From Candidatus Uhrbacteria bacterium (GTDB taxonomy: Bacteria > Patescibacteriota > Patescibacteriia > 2-12-FULL-60-25): a DNA stretch of 46,241 nucleotides. The notes beneath the pieces were generated by a model. The model did not search any database and was not told the origin of the DNA. It saw nothing but the letters and a program-made list of their open reading frames with translations. Shown piece after piece: positions 7,164 to 13,445 of the stretch (positions are counted from its first letter, which is position 1; each line of letters starts with the position of its first letter). Location of the stretch: assembly GCA_030649995.1 (NCBI GenBank), contig JAUSEV010000032.1:1-46241 (forward strand), written 5' to 3'. The translations under genes were made by a program, and so were the position numbers.

Positions 7164-8501
7164 ATGAAATCGCACATACACAAAGACGCGTGGGTGGTCT
7201 CCGTCAATTTAGGGTACGGCCACGAGCGCGCGGCGTTTGGATTAAAAGATCTTGCGTATGGAAAAATCATCACGGCAAATGACTATCTCGGCATCCCAAA
7301 ATCGGAAAAAAATTTGTGGCTGCGAACACAAAAACTGTATGAAACCGTTTCGCGCTTGCAACCGATTCCCTTTATCGGGCAAGCGATCTTTAATCTCATG
7401 GATCATTTTCAGGAAATTGATCCGTTTTATCCGCGCCGAGATTTGAGCCAACCTAATTTGCAACTGAAAGAAATTTATCATCTCATTGAGCATAAGGGTC
7501 TGGGGAAACATTTGATTGAAGTCGCGTCAAAAAAAAACATCCCTTTTATTTCCACATTTTTCGCCCCGGCGTTTGCCGCGGAAGTGTACGGCTATCCCGG
7601 TGACATTTACATCGTTTTGTGTGACGCGGACATCAGTCGGACATGGGCGCCGCGGGATCCAAAAAAAAGTCGTATCAAATATTTCGCGCCCAACGGACGC
7701 GTGGTCGAACGGCTCAAACTTTACGGCGTTCCCGAAGATCATATTTTTTTAACGGGTTTTCCCCTGCCAAAACAAAATATCGGCGGACCCGAAGCGAACA
7801 TCGTTAAACGCGACTTGGCAGCCCGCATTTGCAATCTTGATCCCCAAGGAATCTTCATCAAAAAATATCAAGAGACTCTCCAGCATCAACTGGGACCATC
7901 CTTGTGTCATTTTCGTTCCACCCATCCGCTCACCCTCACTTTTTCCGTCGGTGGAGCCGGAGCGCAAAAACAGTTGGGTTTGATTCTTCTTACGAGTTTA
8001 CGAAACAGCCTTTTGCAAAAAAAAATTCGTCTCAATCTGGAGGTTGGAACAAAAAAAATCATTGGTGACTTTTTTCTCGCCGGCGCAAAAAAATTGGGGC
8101 TCAAATCCCTGCTCGGATCCTCTCTCCATATTCATCAGTATCCGGATCGAGCAACGTATTTCCAAAATTTCACCCGCACGCTCCGTACCACCGATATTTT
8201 GTGGACAAAACCCAGTGAATTGTCTTTCTACGCAGGTCTTGGACTTCCGATTATCATGGCCCCTCCTATCGGATCACAAGAAGATTTTAACAAAGTGTGG
8301 CTTAAAACGGTAAACGGCGGACTCTCACAAAACGATCCGCGCTATACCAACGAATGGTTGTTCGATTGGATAAACTCCGGCGGCTTGGCGCGTTTTGCCT
8401 GGAACGGTTATATCGAAGCACCCACGCACGGTGCCTATCGCATCGAAAGCATCATCACCGGAGAAAAAACCCCGCTCGCGGAATTGCCATTGATCGTGTA
8501 G
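7164..8501 (+). CDS. unknown conserved protein, possibly GT-B-like glycosyltransferase
   Basis: 445 residues from the ATG at 7164; an in-frame extension to 7032 would overlap the previous gene. The N-terminus WVVSVNLGYGHERAAFGLKD resembles the GYGHxRA loop of GT-B enzymes such as MurG and diacylglycerol glucosyltransferases. The middle has SVGGAGAQKQ (after about 250), like the GGxGxxxx turn of the second Rossmann domain. The C-terminal part has TKPSELSFYAGLGLPIIMAPPIGSQE, reminiscent of the nucleotide-sugar-binding region (TKPSxxxxE and PP-x-G-Q-E). This suggests a GT28-like fold, but no single motif is decisive and the substrate is unknown. No membrane segment is present. A leaderless start from the TATACT at 7151 is likely. 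Confidence 0.65.
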   Translation: MKSHIHKDAWVVSVNLGYGHERAAFGLKDLAYGKIITANDYLGIPKSEKNLWLRTQKLYETVSRLQPIPFIGQAIFNLMDHFQEIDPFYPRRDLSQPNLQLKEIYHLIEHKGLGKHLIEVASKKNIPFISTFFAPAFAAEVYGYPGDIYIVLCDADISRTWAPRDPKKSRIKYFAPNGRVVERLKLYGVPEDHIFLTGFPLPKQNIGGPEANIVKRDLAARICNLDPQGIFIKKYQETLQHQLGPSLCHFRSTHPLTLTFSVGGAGAQKQLGLILLTSLRNSLLQKKIRLNLEVGTKKIIGDFFLAGAKKLGLKSLLGSSLHIHQYPDRATYFQNFTRTLRTTDILWTKPSELSFYAGLGLPIIMAPPIGSQEDFNKVWLKTVNGGLSQNDPRYTNEWLFDWINSGGLARFAWNGYIEAPTHGAYRIESIITGEKTPLAELPLIV

Positions 8502-8515
8502 CGATGTTCGAACCC

Positions 8516-8608
8516 GAAACCCCCTCAATCCCCCTTATCAGGGGGAGGTCGAAAAACCCCCTGATAAGGGGGAAAGGGGGTTTCCGGTGGGATTGTGCGC
8601 ACAATCCC
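8516..8608. repeat. palindromic repeat (CCCCCTTATCAGGGGG family) plus second palindrome
   Basis: CCCCCTTATCAGGGGG and CCCCCTGATAAGGGGG stand inverted to each other, bounded by GAAACCCCC and GGGGGTTTC, so the whole 71 bp can fold into a long hairpin. It is followed at 8589-8608 by the perfect 20 bp palindrome GGGATTGTGCGCACAATCCC. Related copies lie at 16982-17072, 45335-45415 and 45817-45849. It separates two convergent genes and may serve as a terminator. Confidence 0.8.
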
Positions 8609-8622
8609 TTTGCGAAAAAGAG

Positions 8623-8874
8623 TTACTGATACCCATACGTATTGGTGGAACTTTCCGGCGTGGTGGCTGAGTTTGGCGCAGTCATCTGAAAATCTTGCAG
8701 CCGATGCGTTTTATATAAATAGACGATGATCGTCACGGCGACCACATAAATCAATAAAAAAATTCCCACGATTTTAAGAAAAGCGTGTTCATCTTCTACC
8801 ACTTCCGCGCCGATATTCGCGATCACTAACGCGACGATAAGCAACAAAGTTGTAATAATCAAAACAATGATCAT
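8623..8874 (-). CDS. small two-helix membrane protein, unknown
   Basis: 83 residues. Residues 2-22 (IIVLIITTLLLIVALVIANI) and 34-54 (KIVGIFLLIYVVAVTIIVYL) are hydrophobic, and a polar Ser/Thr-rich tail with QMTAPNSATT follows. There is no motif beyond the two membrane helices. It stands alone, convergent with the gene at 7164-8501 and upstream of tRNA-Val on the same strand. It is a typical small membrane protein of reduced genomes; the reading frame is supported by its strongly biased hydrophobic content. Confidence 0.65.
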   Translation of the reverse strand: MIIVLIITTLLLIVALVIANIGAEVVEDEHAFLKIVGIFLLIYVVAVTIIVYLYKTHRLQDFQMTAPNSATTPESSTNTYGYQ

Positions 8875-8970
8875 AGATACTGATGCTATCTTATATCACG
8901 TTGAAGAAAAAATTTCAAGCTGTGTGCTGGCTGTGCCACGTGAATCCAGCGAAAGCAAAACCAAGGGGAG

Positions 8971-9003
8971 CCCCGTAAAATCCCGCAAGGCGGGATCACG
9001 GGG
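8971..9003. terminator. hairpin downstream of tRNA-Val
   Basis: CCCCGT...ATCCCGC pairs with GCGGGAT...ACGGGG with small internal mismatches. It lies beyond the principal terminator at 9004-9040 and may back it up. Confidence 0.45.
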
Positions 9004-9040
9004 CACGTAAAAATCCCTGCTTTCGCGGGATTTTTACGTG
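9004..9040 (-). terminator. terminator hairpin abutting tRNA-Val
   Basis: A 14 bp stem, CACGTAAAAATCCC (9004-9017) against GGGATTTTTACGTG (9027-9040). The distal arm includes two bases of the tRNA CCA tail. It has the same design as the hairpin after tRNA-Glu (1842-1877): A-tract, G/C core, T-tract. Confidence 0.8.
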
Positions 9041-9115
9041 GTGGACGTTGCAGGATTCGAACCTGCGACCTTTCGAATGTGAATCGAACGCTCTAACCAA
9101 CTGAGCTAAACGTCC
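9039..9115 (-). tRNA. tRNA-Val (CAC anticodon)
   Basis: A cloverleaf folds on the minus strand. The acceptor GGACGTT pairs with AACGTCC, the D stem is GCTC/GAGC, the anticodon stem TTCGA/TCGAA has loop TTCACAT (anticodon CAC), and the T stem GCAGG/CCTGC has loop TTCGAAT. CCA is encoded. It has its own promoter at 9136-9164 and a terminator directly behind. Confidence 0.95.
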
Positions 9116-9135
9116 ATGACTATCAAAGTGCCAAG

Positions 9136-9164
9136 ATCATACAAAAAGAACGCGCCAATGGCAA
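9136..9164 (-). promoter_or_regulatory. promoter of tRNA-Val
   Basis: On the minus strand TTGCCA (9159-9164) and TATGAT (9136-9141) are separated by exactly 17 bp. The -10 lies 20 bp before the tRNA 5' end. Confidence 0.8.
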
Positions 9165-9195
9165 GAATGGCGCGGATGAGCTAGTATTTTCTGAT

Positions 9196-9885
9196 ATGTC
9201 ATCATCAGCCTTTTCCGGGGATAAAAAAGTTGGACAGTCACTCTTACACTCGCTCGAACAAAAAGCCATCGCATGGACGGTCCCCAAAATTCCTCATGGC
9301 ATAGAAACCTATCATCTTACGCTGACGACCATCCCCATCTGTATTTTCATTCTTCTTTTTAGTTATCTGGCAAAAAACGATCTGCGCTGGCTGTGGGGTG
9401 TATCGGTGATGATTCTCGCGCAGTATATCACCGACTCTCTTGATGGATCATTGGGGAGGTATCGTCAAACCGGTCTGATCAAATGGGGCTACTACATGGA
9501 TCATTTTTTGGATTATATTTTTTTGTGCTCCATTTTGACCGGCTACAGTCTCATGCTTCCCGACGCTTTCAAGGATCTCCAATTTTTCTTACTCATCATT
9601 TTTGGAGCGTTCATGGTCAATGCCTACCTGGCGTTTGCCGCGACAAATGAATTTCGTATCTCCTATCTCGGGGTCGGCCCCACGGAAGTTCGGTTGATCT
9701 TTATCGCCGTCAATACGCTCTTGATCCTTCTTGGTCGCACGCATTTGGCTCGTCTTTTGCCGTTTGTCTTAATCTTCTCGTTTCTTGGCCTGTGCATGGT
9801 CGTCTATCAAACTCAAAAACGCATTTGGAATATGGATATGGAACAAAAACGGTCAACGCATCACGATCATGCTGCCGACCATTAA
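9196..9885 (+). CDS. CDP-alcohol phosphatidyltransferase family membrane protein
   Basis: 229 residues with about six hydrophobic segments. The family motif is present: DSLDGSLGRYRQTG at about 80-93, continuing to G, D and D in GYYMDHFLD (98-106). This fits D-x2-D-G-x2-(A/G)-R-x8-9-G-x3-D-x3-D, with Gly in place of the usual Ala. These enzymes join a CDP-activated alcohol or diacylglycerol to a second alcohol in the membrane, making phospholipids. The exact substrate cannot be told. The start at 9196 is 8 nt after a -10-like TAGTAT (9182-9187), again without a Shine-Dalgarno. The 3' end overlaps the start of prmC by 17 bp, so the two are co-transcribed. Confidence 0.85.
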   Translation: MSSSAFSGDKKVGQSLLHSLEQKAIAWTVPKIPHGIETYHLTLTTIPICIFILLFSYLAKNDLRWLWGVSVMILAQYITDSLDGSLGRYRQTGLIKWGYYMDHFLDYIFLCSILTGYSLMLPDAFKDLQFFLLIIFGAFMVNAYLAFAATNEFRISYLGVGPTEVRLIFIAVNTLLILLGRTHLARLLPFVLIFSFLGLCMVVYQTQKRIWNMDMEQKRSTHHDHAADH

Positions 9886-10783
9886 CCAAACCCTGCGCGA
9901 AGCGGCCAAGCGCTTGACCCGTCTCCTCAAAAATTCCGATCAAGCTTGGCTCGAAACCGAACTTCTCTATTCTCATGTTCTTAAGAATTTGAGAATAGAT
10001 TTGATTACCCATGGTGACCGATCGCCCTCATCTCATCAACAAAAAAAATTTGAAAATCTCATTCGGCGACGTTTGCATCACGAACCCCTCGCCTATCTCA
10101 TGGGTTCACAAATGTTTTGCGGCCGAGAATTTTTGGTTGATCATCGCGTGTTAATCCCCCGCCCCGAAACCGAGTTACTTATTCAGCGGGCGATTCCTCT
10201 CCTTGCGAAGGAGACTTCGGTCGTGAGCTCAGTCGAAACGAGGTTAGGTGAGGTTGTTGTGTGGGACGTGGGCACTGGTTCCGGAGCCGTTGCCATTACC
10301 ATAAAAAAAGAACGACCGGATGTCACGGTCATCGCATCAGATATTGACGAACGTGCCCTCACTCTCGCCAAAAAAAATGCCCGCCGCCTCAAAGCCAAAG
10401 ACATTAAATTTATCCACGCTGATTTATTAGACAAAAAAATTGAGGACGTGCTTTCATCTAAACACTTCCTCGTGATTGCCAACCTTCCTTACCTCCCGTT
10501 GTCTGATAAGAAAAAACTCGCCCCCGATGTCGTTCGTTTTGAACCAACCCAAGCACTCTTCACGAAAGAAGATGGATTATATTTGATTCACCGTCTTCTC
10601 CATCAACTTTCCGATTTCATTACGCATAACTCATTACGCATAACTCATTACATTTTTCTCATCGAATTCGATCCGCCACAAGCCTCGCGTTTAATGTTAC
10701 TCGCCAAAATATATTTTCCTCAAGCCTCCATCACCATCCACAAAGACCTCTGCGGAAGAAACCGGTTTCTCGAAATTTCCTAA
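9869..10783 (+). CDS. prmC: peptide chain release factor N5-glutamine methyltransferase PrmC
   Basis: 304 residues. The N-terminal helical domain ends with LAYLMGSQMFCGREFLV (74-90). RPETELL (98-104) precedes the SAM-binding Rossmann domain with DVGTGSGAVA (133-142), DIDERAL (158-164) and the catalytic NLPY (205-208; usually NPPY). It methylates the GGQ glutamine of release factors. Two stretches look like repeat insertions. Residues about 110-129 are read from a palindromic element (10197-10254). The segment ITHNSLRITHY is read from a CATTACG/CATAACT heptamer array (10618-10652), just before the last beta strands. Both fall where PrmC proteins have surface loops. The ATG overlaps the end of the phosphatidyltransferase gene. 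Confidence 0.92.
   Translation: MLPTINQTLREAAKRLTRLLKNSDQAWLETELLYSHVLKNLRIDLITHGDRSPSSHQQKKFENLIRRRLHHEPLAYLMGSQMFCGREFLVDHRVLIPRPETELLIQRAIPLLAKETSVVSSVETRLGEVVVWDVGTGSGAVAITIKKERPDVTVIASDIDERALTLAKKNARRLKAKDIKFIHADLLDKKIEDVLSSKHFLVIANLPYLPLSDKKKLAPDVVRFEPTQALFTKEDGLYLIHRLLHQLSDFITHNSLRITHYIFLIEFDPPQASRLMLLAKIYFPQASITIHKDLCGRNRFLEIS
10197..10254 (+). repeat. palindromic element inside prmC
   Basis: TCTCCTTGCGAAGGAGA is a palindrome, followed 25 bp later by AGGTTAGGTGAGGTT. The inverse complement of the same two blocks stands at 45224-45258, in front of uvrA. Here the element is read in frame and adds about 20 residues between RPETELL and the SAM-binding strand. Confidence 0.65.
10618..10652 (+). 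repeat. heptamer array inside prmC
   Basis: Five 7 bp units in tandem: CATTACG, CATAACT, CATTACG, CATAACT, CATTACA. Read in frame they encode a short loop near the PrmC C-terminus. Confidence 0.85.
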
Positions 10784-10793
10784 AGTCAGATTT

Positions 10794-10869
10794 TGGTGGG
10801 TTCGGCGGGAATCGGACCCGCGACCTTGGGCTTAAAAGGCCCCTGCTCTACCAACTGAGCTACGAACCC
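10794..10869 (-). tRNA. tRNA-Lys (TTT anticodon)
   Basis: On the minus strand the acceptor GGGTTCG pairs with CGAACCC, D stem GCTC/GAGC, anticodon arm GGGGC-CTTTTAA-GCCCA (anticodon TTT), T stem GCGGG/CCCGC with loop TCCGATT, and CCA encoded. It is convergent with prmC, 10 bp away. Unlike tRNA-Glu and tRNA-Val, no terminator hairpin is seen directly behind it. Its promoter is at 10891-10919. Confidence 0.95.
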
Positions 10870-10890
10870 ACGTTTGAATTTCCGTTCACT

Positions 10891-10919
10891 ATTCTACTGA
10901 CATTCTCTTTTTTAATCAA
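10891..10919 (-). promoter_or_regulatory. promoter of tRNA-Lys
   Basis: On the minus strand TTGATT (10914-10919) and TAGAAT (10891-10896) are spaced by exactly 17 bp. The -10 ends 21 bp before the tRNA. Confidence 0.75.
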
Positions 10920-10938
10920 GTGATTGGATCATTCGCGA

Positions 10939-10967
10939 ATGACATCAACCAAAAAAAATGTTATTCT
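10939..10967 (+). promoter_or_regulatory. promoter of the GT4 gene, leaderless start
   Basis: ATGACA (10939-10944), 17 bp spacer, TATTCT (10962-10967). The ATG at 10977 follows 9 nt after the -10, which predicts a leaderless mRNA. Confidence 0.55.
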
Positions 10968-10976
10968 GGTATAGAC

Positions 10977-12089
10977 ATGCGTATTTTTTTTATCGGCGCA
11001 AAAGGGTTTCCCGCCGCAACCGTTCCCGGCGGAGGCGGGGTTGAGCGTCATGTGGAAGAAGTGGCGGTTCGATTGGCCGAGCGCGGTCATCAAGTCTTTG
11101 TCTATGCGCGTGATTATACGGTTGACCCGCGGCGTAAAAAATTCAAAGGTGTTCATATTATTCCCCTCTTCTCATGGCGCAGCAAAAATATCGCCACCAT
11201 CTCACACGTTTTTCTCGCAACCATGCATGTCCTCTCGCAACGAGCGGACATCATCCATTACCACGGCATCGGACCGGCAACGCTTGCGTGGATTCCGCGT
11301 CTGTTTAAGCCGCGAGCAAAAATTATCGTCACCTTTCACAGCCGCGATCGCATGGATCCTAAATGGTCATGGTTTGCGCGTACATATCTGGCTTTTGGCG
11401 AATGGGCGGCGCTCTCTTTTCCGCATCAGACGATCGTGGTGTCGCATGTGCTGCAAATTTTTTGTCAAAAATTGTACGGCCGTCGCACCATCTATATTCC
11501 GAACGGCGCGGAGGTTCATAAAAAAGAAGGAACGTCCTTGCTCAAATTATTTGATGTGATGCCCAATCAATATCTTTTGAGCGTTGGACGTTTGGTGGCA
11601 AACAAAGCGTATGATGTGGCCATGCAAGCGTATAAAAAAGTGGATTCGACCATGCCATTTCTGATTGTCGGTGACGCGGAATATGCAACCGCTCACGTGG
11701 AACATTTGGCACACCTCGCCGCGCAAGACCCGCGCGTCCACCTTGTCGGTCATCAAGATGGCAAGGCGCTCCATCAGCTCCTCGCACATTGTTATGCTTT
11801 TATCCATCCATCCCGCGCCGAAGGACTCTCAACGGCAGTGCTCGAAGCCATGGCGCATGGCAAAGCGGTTATCATGTCCAACATCAAAGAAAATATGGAG
11901 TTGATAGACCATAGCGGCATCGCTTTTCGTGTGGACGATCGCCGCGCTTTGCAAAAAACGCTCGAGTGGGTCGTGCAAGATACGACGATGATCCGAGAGC
12001 GGGGTCTGCGAGCGCAAAAAATCGTGCGGCAAAAGTATTCCTGGGACTCGGTTGTCAGAAGGATCGAAGAGGTGTACACTTCAAAGTAG
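10977..12089 (+). CDS. glycosyltransferase family 4 protein
   Basis: 370 residues. The N-terminal Rossmann domain starts MRIFFIGAKGFPAATVPGG with the glycine-rich loop and GVERHVEEVAVRLAERGH, the usual GT4 acceptor-binding part. The linker has YIPNGAEV (about 177-184). The donor domain has LLSVGRLVANKAYDVAMQA and the E-x7-E motif region (PSRAEGLSTAVLEAMAHGKAVI, about 282-303). These enzymes move a sugar from a nucleotide donor to a lipid or glycan in the cytoplasm. The acceptor is unknown; surface glycan or glycolipid synthesis fits the nearby GT2 gene. There is no membrane segment. The start at 10977 fits the promoter at 10939-10967. A palindromic repeat separates it from the translin-like gene. 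Confidence 0.88.
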   Translation: MRIFFIGAKGFPAATVPGGGGVERHVEEVAVRLAERGHQVFVYARDYTVDPRRKKFKGVHIIPLFSWRSKNIATISHVFLATMHVLSQRADIIHYHGIGPATLAWIPRLFKPRAKIIVTFHSRDRMDPKWSWFARTYLAFGEWAALSFPHQTIVVSHVLQIFCQKLYGRRTIYIPNGAEVHKKEGTSLLKLFDVMPNQYLLSVGRLVANKAYDVAMQAYKKVDSTMPFLIVGDAEYATAHVEHLAHLAAQDPRVHLVGHQDGKALHQLLAHCYAFIHPSRAEGLSTAVLEAMAHGKAVIMSNIKENMELIDHSGIAFRVDDRRALQKTLEWVVQDTTMIRERGLRAQKIVRQKYSWDSVVRRIEEVYTSK

Positions 12090-12092
12090 ATT

Positions 12093-12157
12093 TGTCATTC
12101 TCGCGAAGGCGGGAATCCAGTCGGAGGGATGGATCCCTGCCTCCGCAGGGATGACAG
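12093..12157. repeat. TGTCAT...ATGACA dispersed palindromic repeat
   Basis: Starts TGTCATTCTCGCGAAGG and ends GCAGGGATGACAG. Related copies at 17794-17885 and 24208-24266 share GGAATCCA, GGATCCC and CCTCCGCAGG blocks. It fills the gap between two co-directed genes. Confidence 0.8.
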
Positions 12158-12164
12158 AAATTTT

Positions 12165-12755
12165 ATGCTGAATAAAACACAGATCAAACAGATTATCAAA
12201 CGGATGCGGGGTTTAGATCGAACGCGACGGAGCTTGCAAGCTTTGTCATCGGAAATTCTCGCCGCGAGCAAGCGCGCCATTTTTGCCTATCATCGGGATG
12301 ATCAAAAAGCCGCGCAACAAGAATTAGCCATCGCGCAACAGAAGCTCAAAATGGGTTGGCGTTTCGTCAAACAAGAACCGCGCATCACGTATGACGGAAG
12401 TTGGCGCGCGGCGCAAGAAGAATTCGCCGAAGCGCACTTGCTTTCGCAATTCATTAAAACCGGCAAGGTCGGCCATGTGCCTGAGGTGGCGGACGATCCG
12501 GAAATTTTGTTGGGCGGTTTGTCCGATCTAACAGGTGAACTCGTGCGTCGCAGCGTTCGCGTGGCCGGACAACGTGACCGTGCAGCCGTAGAAAAAATGT
12601 TTTACGCCGTGGATGAAGTTGTAGGTTTTCTTTTACAAATGGATCTCACGGGTCATTTACGAACGAAAGTGGATCAAGCAAAGCAAAATTTGCGTAAGTT
12701 GGAAGAAATTCGATATGACTTGGCGATTCGATCACCCAGCAGGAGTCATGATTGA
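12165..12755 (+). CDS. translin / TRAX family protein
   Basis: 196 residues, all helical, no membrane segment. Two parts recall the translin family: an N-terminal RTRRSLQALSSEILAASKRA helix pair, and the C-terminal half DLTGELVRRSVRVAG, then LLQMDLTGHLRTKVDQAK and LRKLEEIRYDL. The latter match the conserved LxGELRR and LRRKxD...LExxRxDL motifs. Translin and TRAX bind and cleave RNA in eukaryotes; archaeal and scattered bacterial homologues are less studied. I cannot confirm the TRAX catalytic acidic residues. The start at 12165 is just behind the palindromic repeat. The 3' end overlaps the GT2 gene by 8 bp, so both are probably translated from one mRNA. The family call is from pattern memory. 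Confidence 0.72.
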   Translation: MLNKTQIKQIIKRMRGLDRTRRSLQALSSEILAASKRAIFAYHRDDQKAAQQELAIAQQKLKMGWRFVKQEPRITYDGSWRAAQEEFAEAHLLSQFIKTGKVGHVPEVADDPEILLGGLSDLTGELVRRSVRVAGQRDRAAVEKMFYAVDEVVGFLLQMDLTGHLRTKVDQAKQNLRKLEEIRYDLAIRSPSRSHD

Positions 12756-13398
12756 TAAAAATCAAATAGCGGCGATCGTACCGGCGTACAATGAAGAGCT
12801 GACAGTCGGTACCGTTGTGCGCACGCTCGTGAAAAGCGGATTTTTTTGTGAGGTCATTGTTGTGTCTGACGGTTCCACCGATCGAACCGTGGAATGCGCT
12901 CGCGAGGCCGGCGCGTCAAAAATCATCACCTCGGATCAAAAATTGGGAAAAGGCTTAGCCATGCGTCGAGGAGCACTGGCGACGGACGCGCCGTTTATCT
13001 TTTTTTGCGACGCGGATCTTCTGGGCTTACGCGTTGAACATGTGTCATCGCTGATCGAACCCGTGCTTTCCGGCGCTGTGGGCATGTGCGTGGATCTTCA
13101 TGATCGAGGCACGCGCATCACTTGGTTGATGCGATACCTGCCCTTGATTGGCGGCGAACGCGCTTTGTCACGCGAATGGTTTTTGATGATTCCTGAAAAA
13201 TTTTTGCGCGGCTATCGCGTGGAAATCGCCATGAACGCTTTTATGCGCGCTCGGGGCTTAAAGATCAAAGCCATAAAGTTGGAAGGGCTGCGCATTCGAT
13301 CGAAGATGCAAAAAATCGGCTTTTGGCGCGGATGCATCGCCTATATAAAAATGACGCTTGAGCTCGCTCACGCATTGTGGCAAACTGAACGAAGATAA
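12748..13398 (+). CDS. glycosyltransferase family 2 protein
   Basis: 216 residues. The GT-A fold is clear from AAIVPAYNEELTVGTVV (residues 8-24), VVSDGSTDRTVE (43-54), GKGLAMRRGA (74-83) and the metal-binding DAD (96-98) in FFCDADLLGL. This pattern is that of dolichyl-phosphate mannose synthase-like and UDP-glucose transferases, which load a sugar on a carrier lipid or glycan. It lacks C-terminal membrane helices, so it is a soluble, short form. It starts inside the end of the translin-family gene (ATG overlapping its TGA). With the GT4 gene it suggests a small surface glycan or glycolipid pathway. Confidence 0.88.
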   Translation: MIDKNQIAAIVPAYNEELTVGTVVRTLVKSGFFCEVIVVSDGSTDRTVECAREAGASKIITSDQKLGKGLAMRRGALATDAPFIFFCDADLLGLRVEHVSSLIEPVLSGAVGMCVDLHDRGTRITWLMRYLPLIGGERALSREWFLMIPEKFLRGYRVEIAMNAFMRARGLKIKAIKLEGLRIRSKMQKIGFWRGCIAYIKMTLELAHALWQTERR

Positions 13399-13445
13399 TT
13401 CTCTCTTTCGAATCTTCGCAGGCCTTGCGCCGTCAGCGAACTTTT

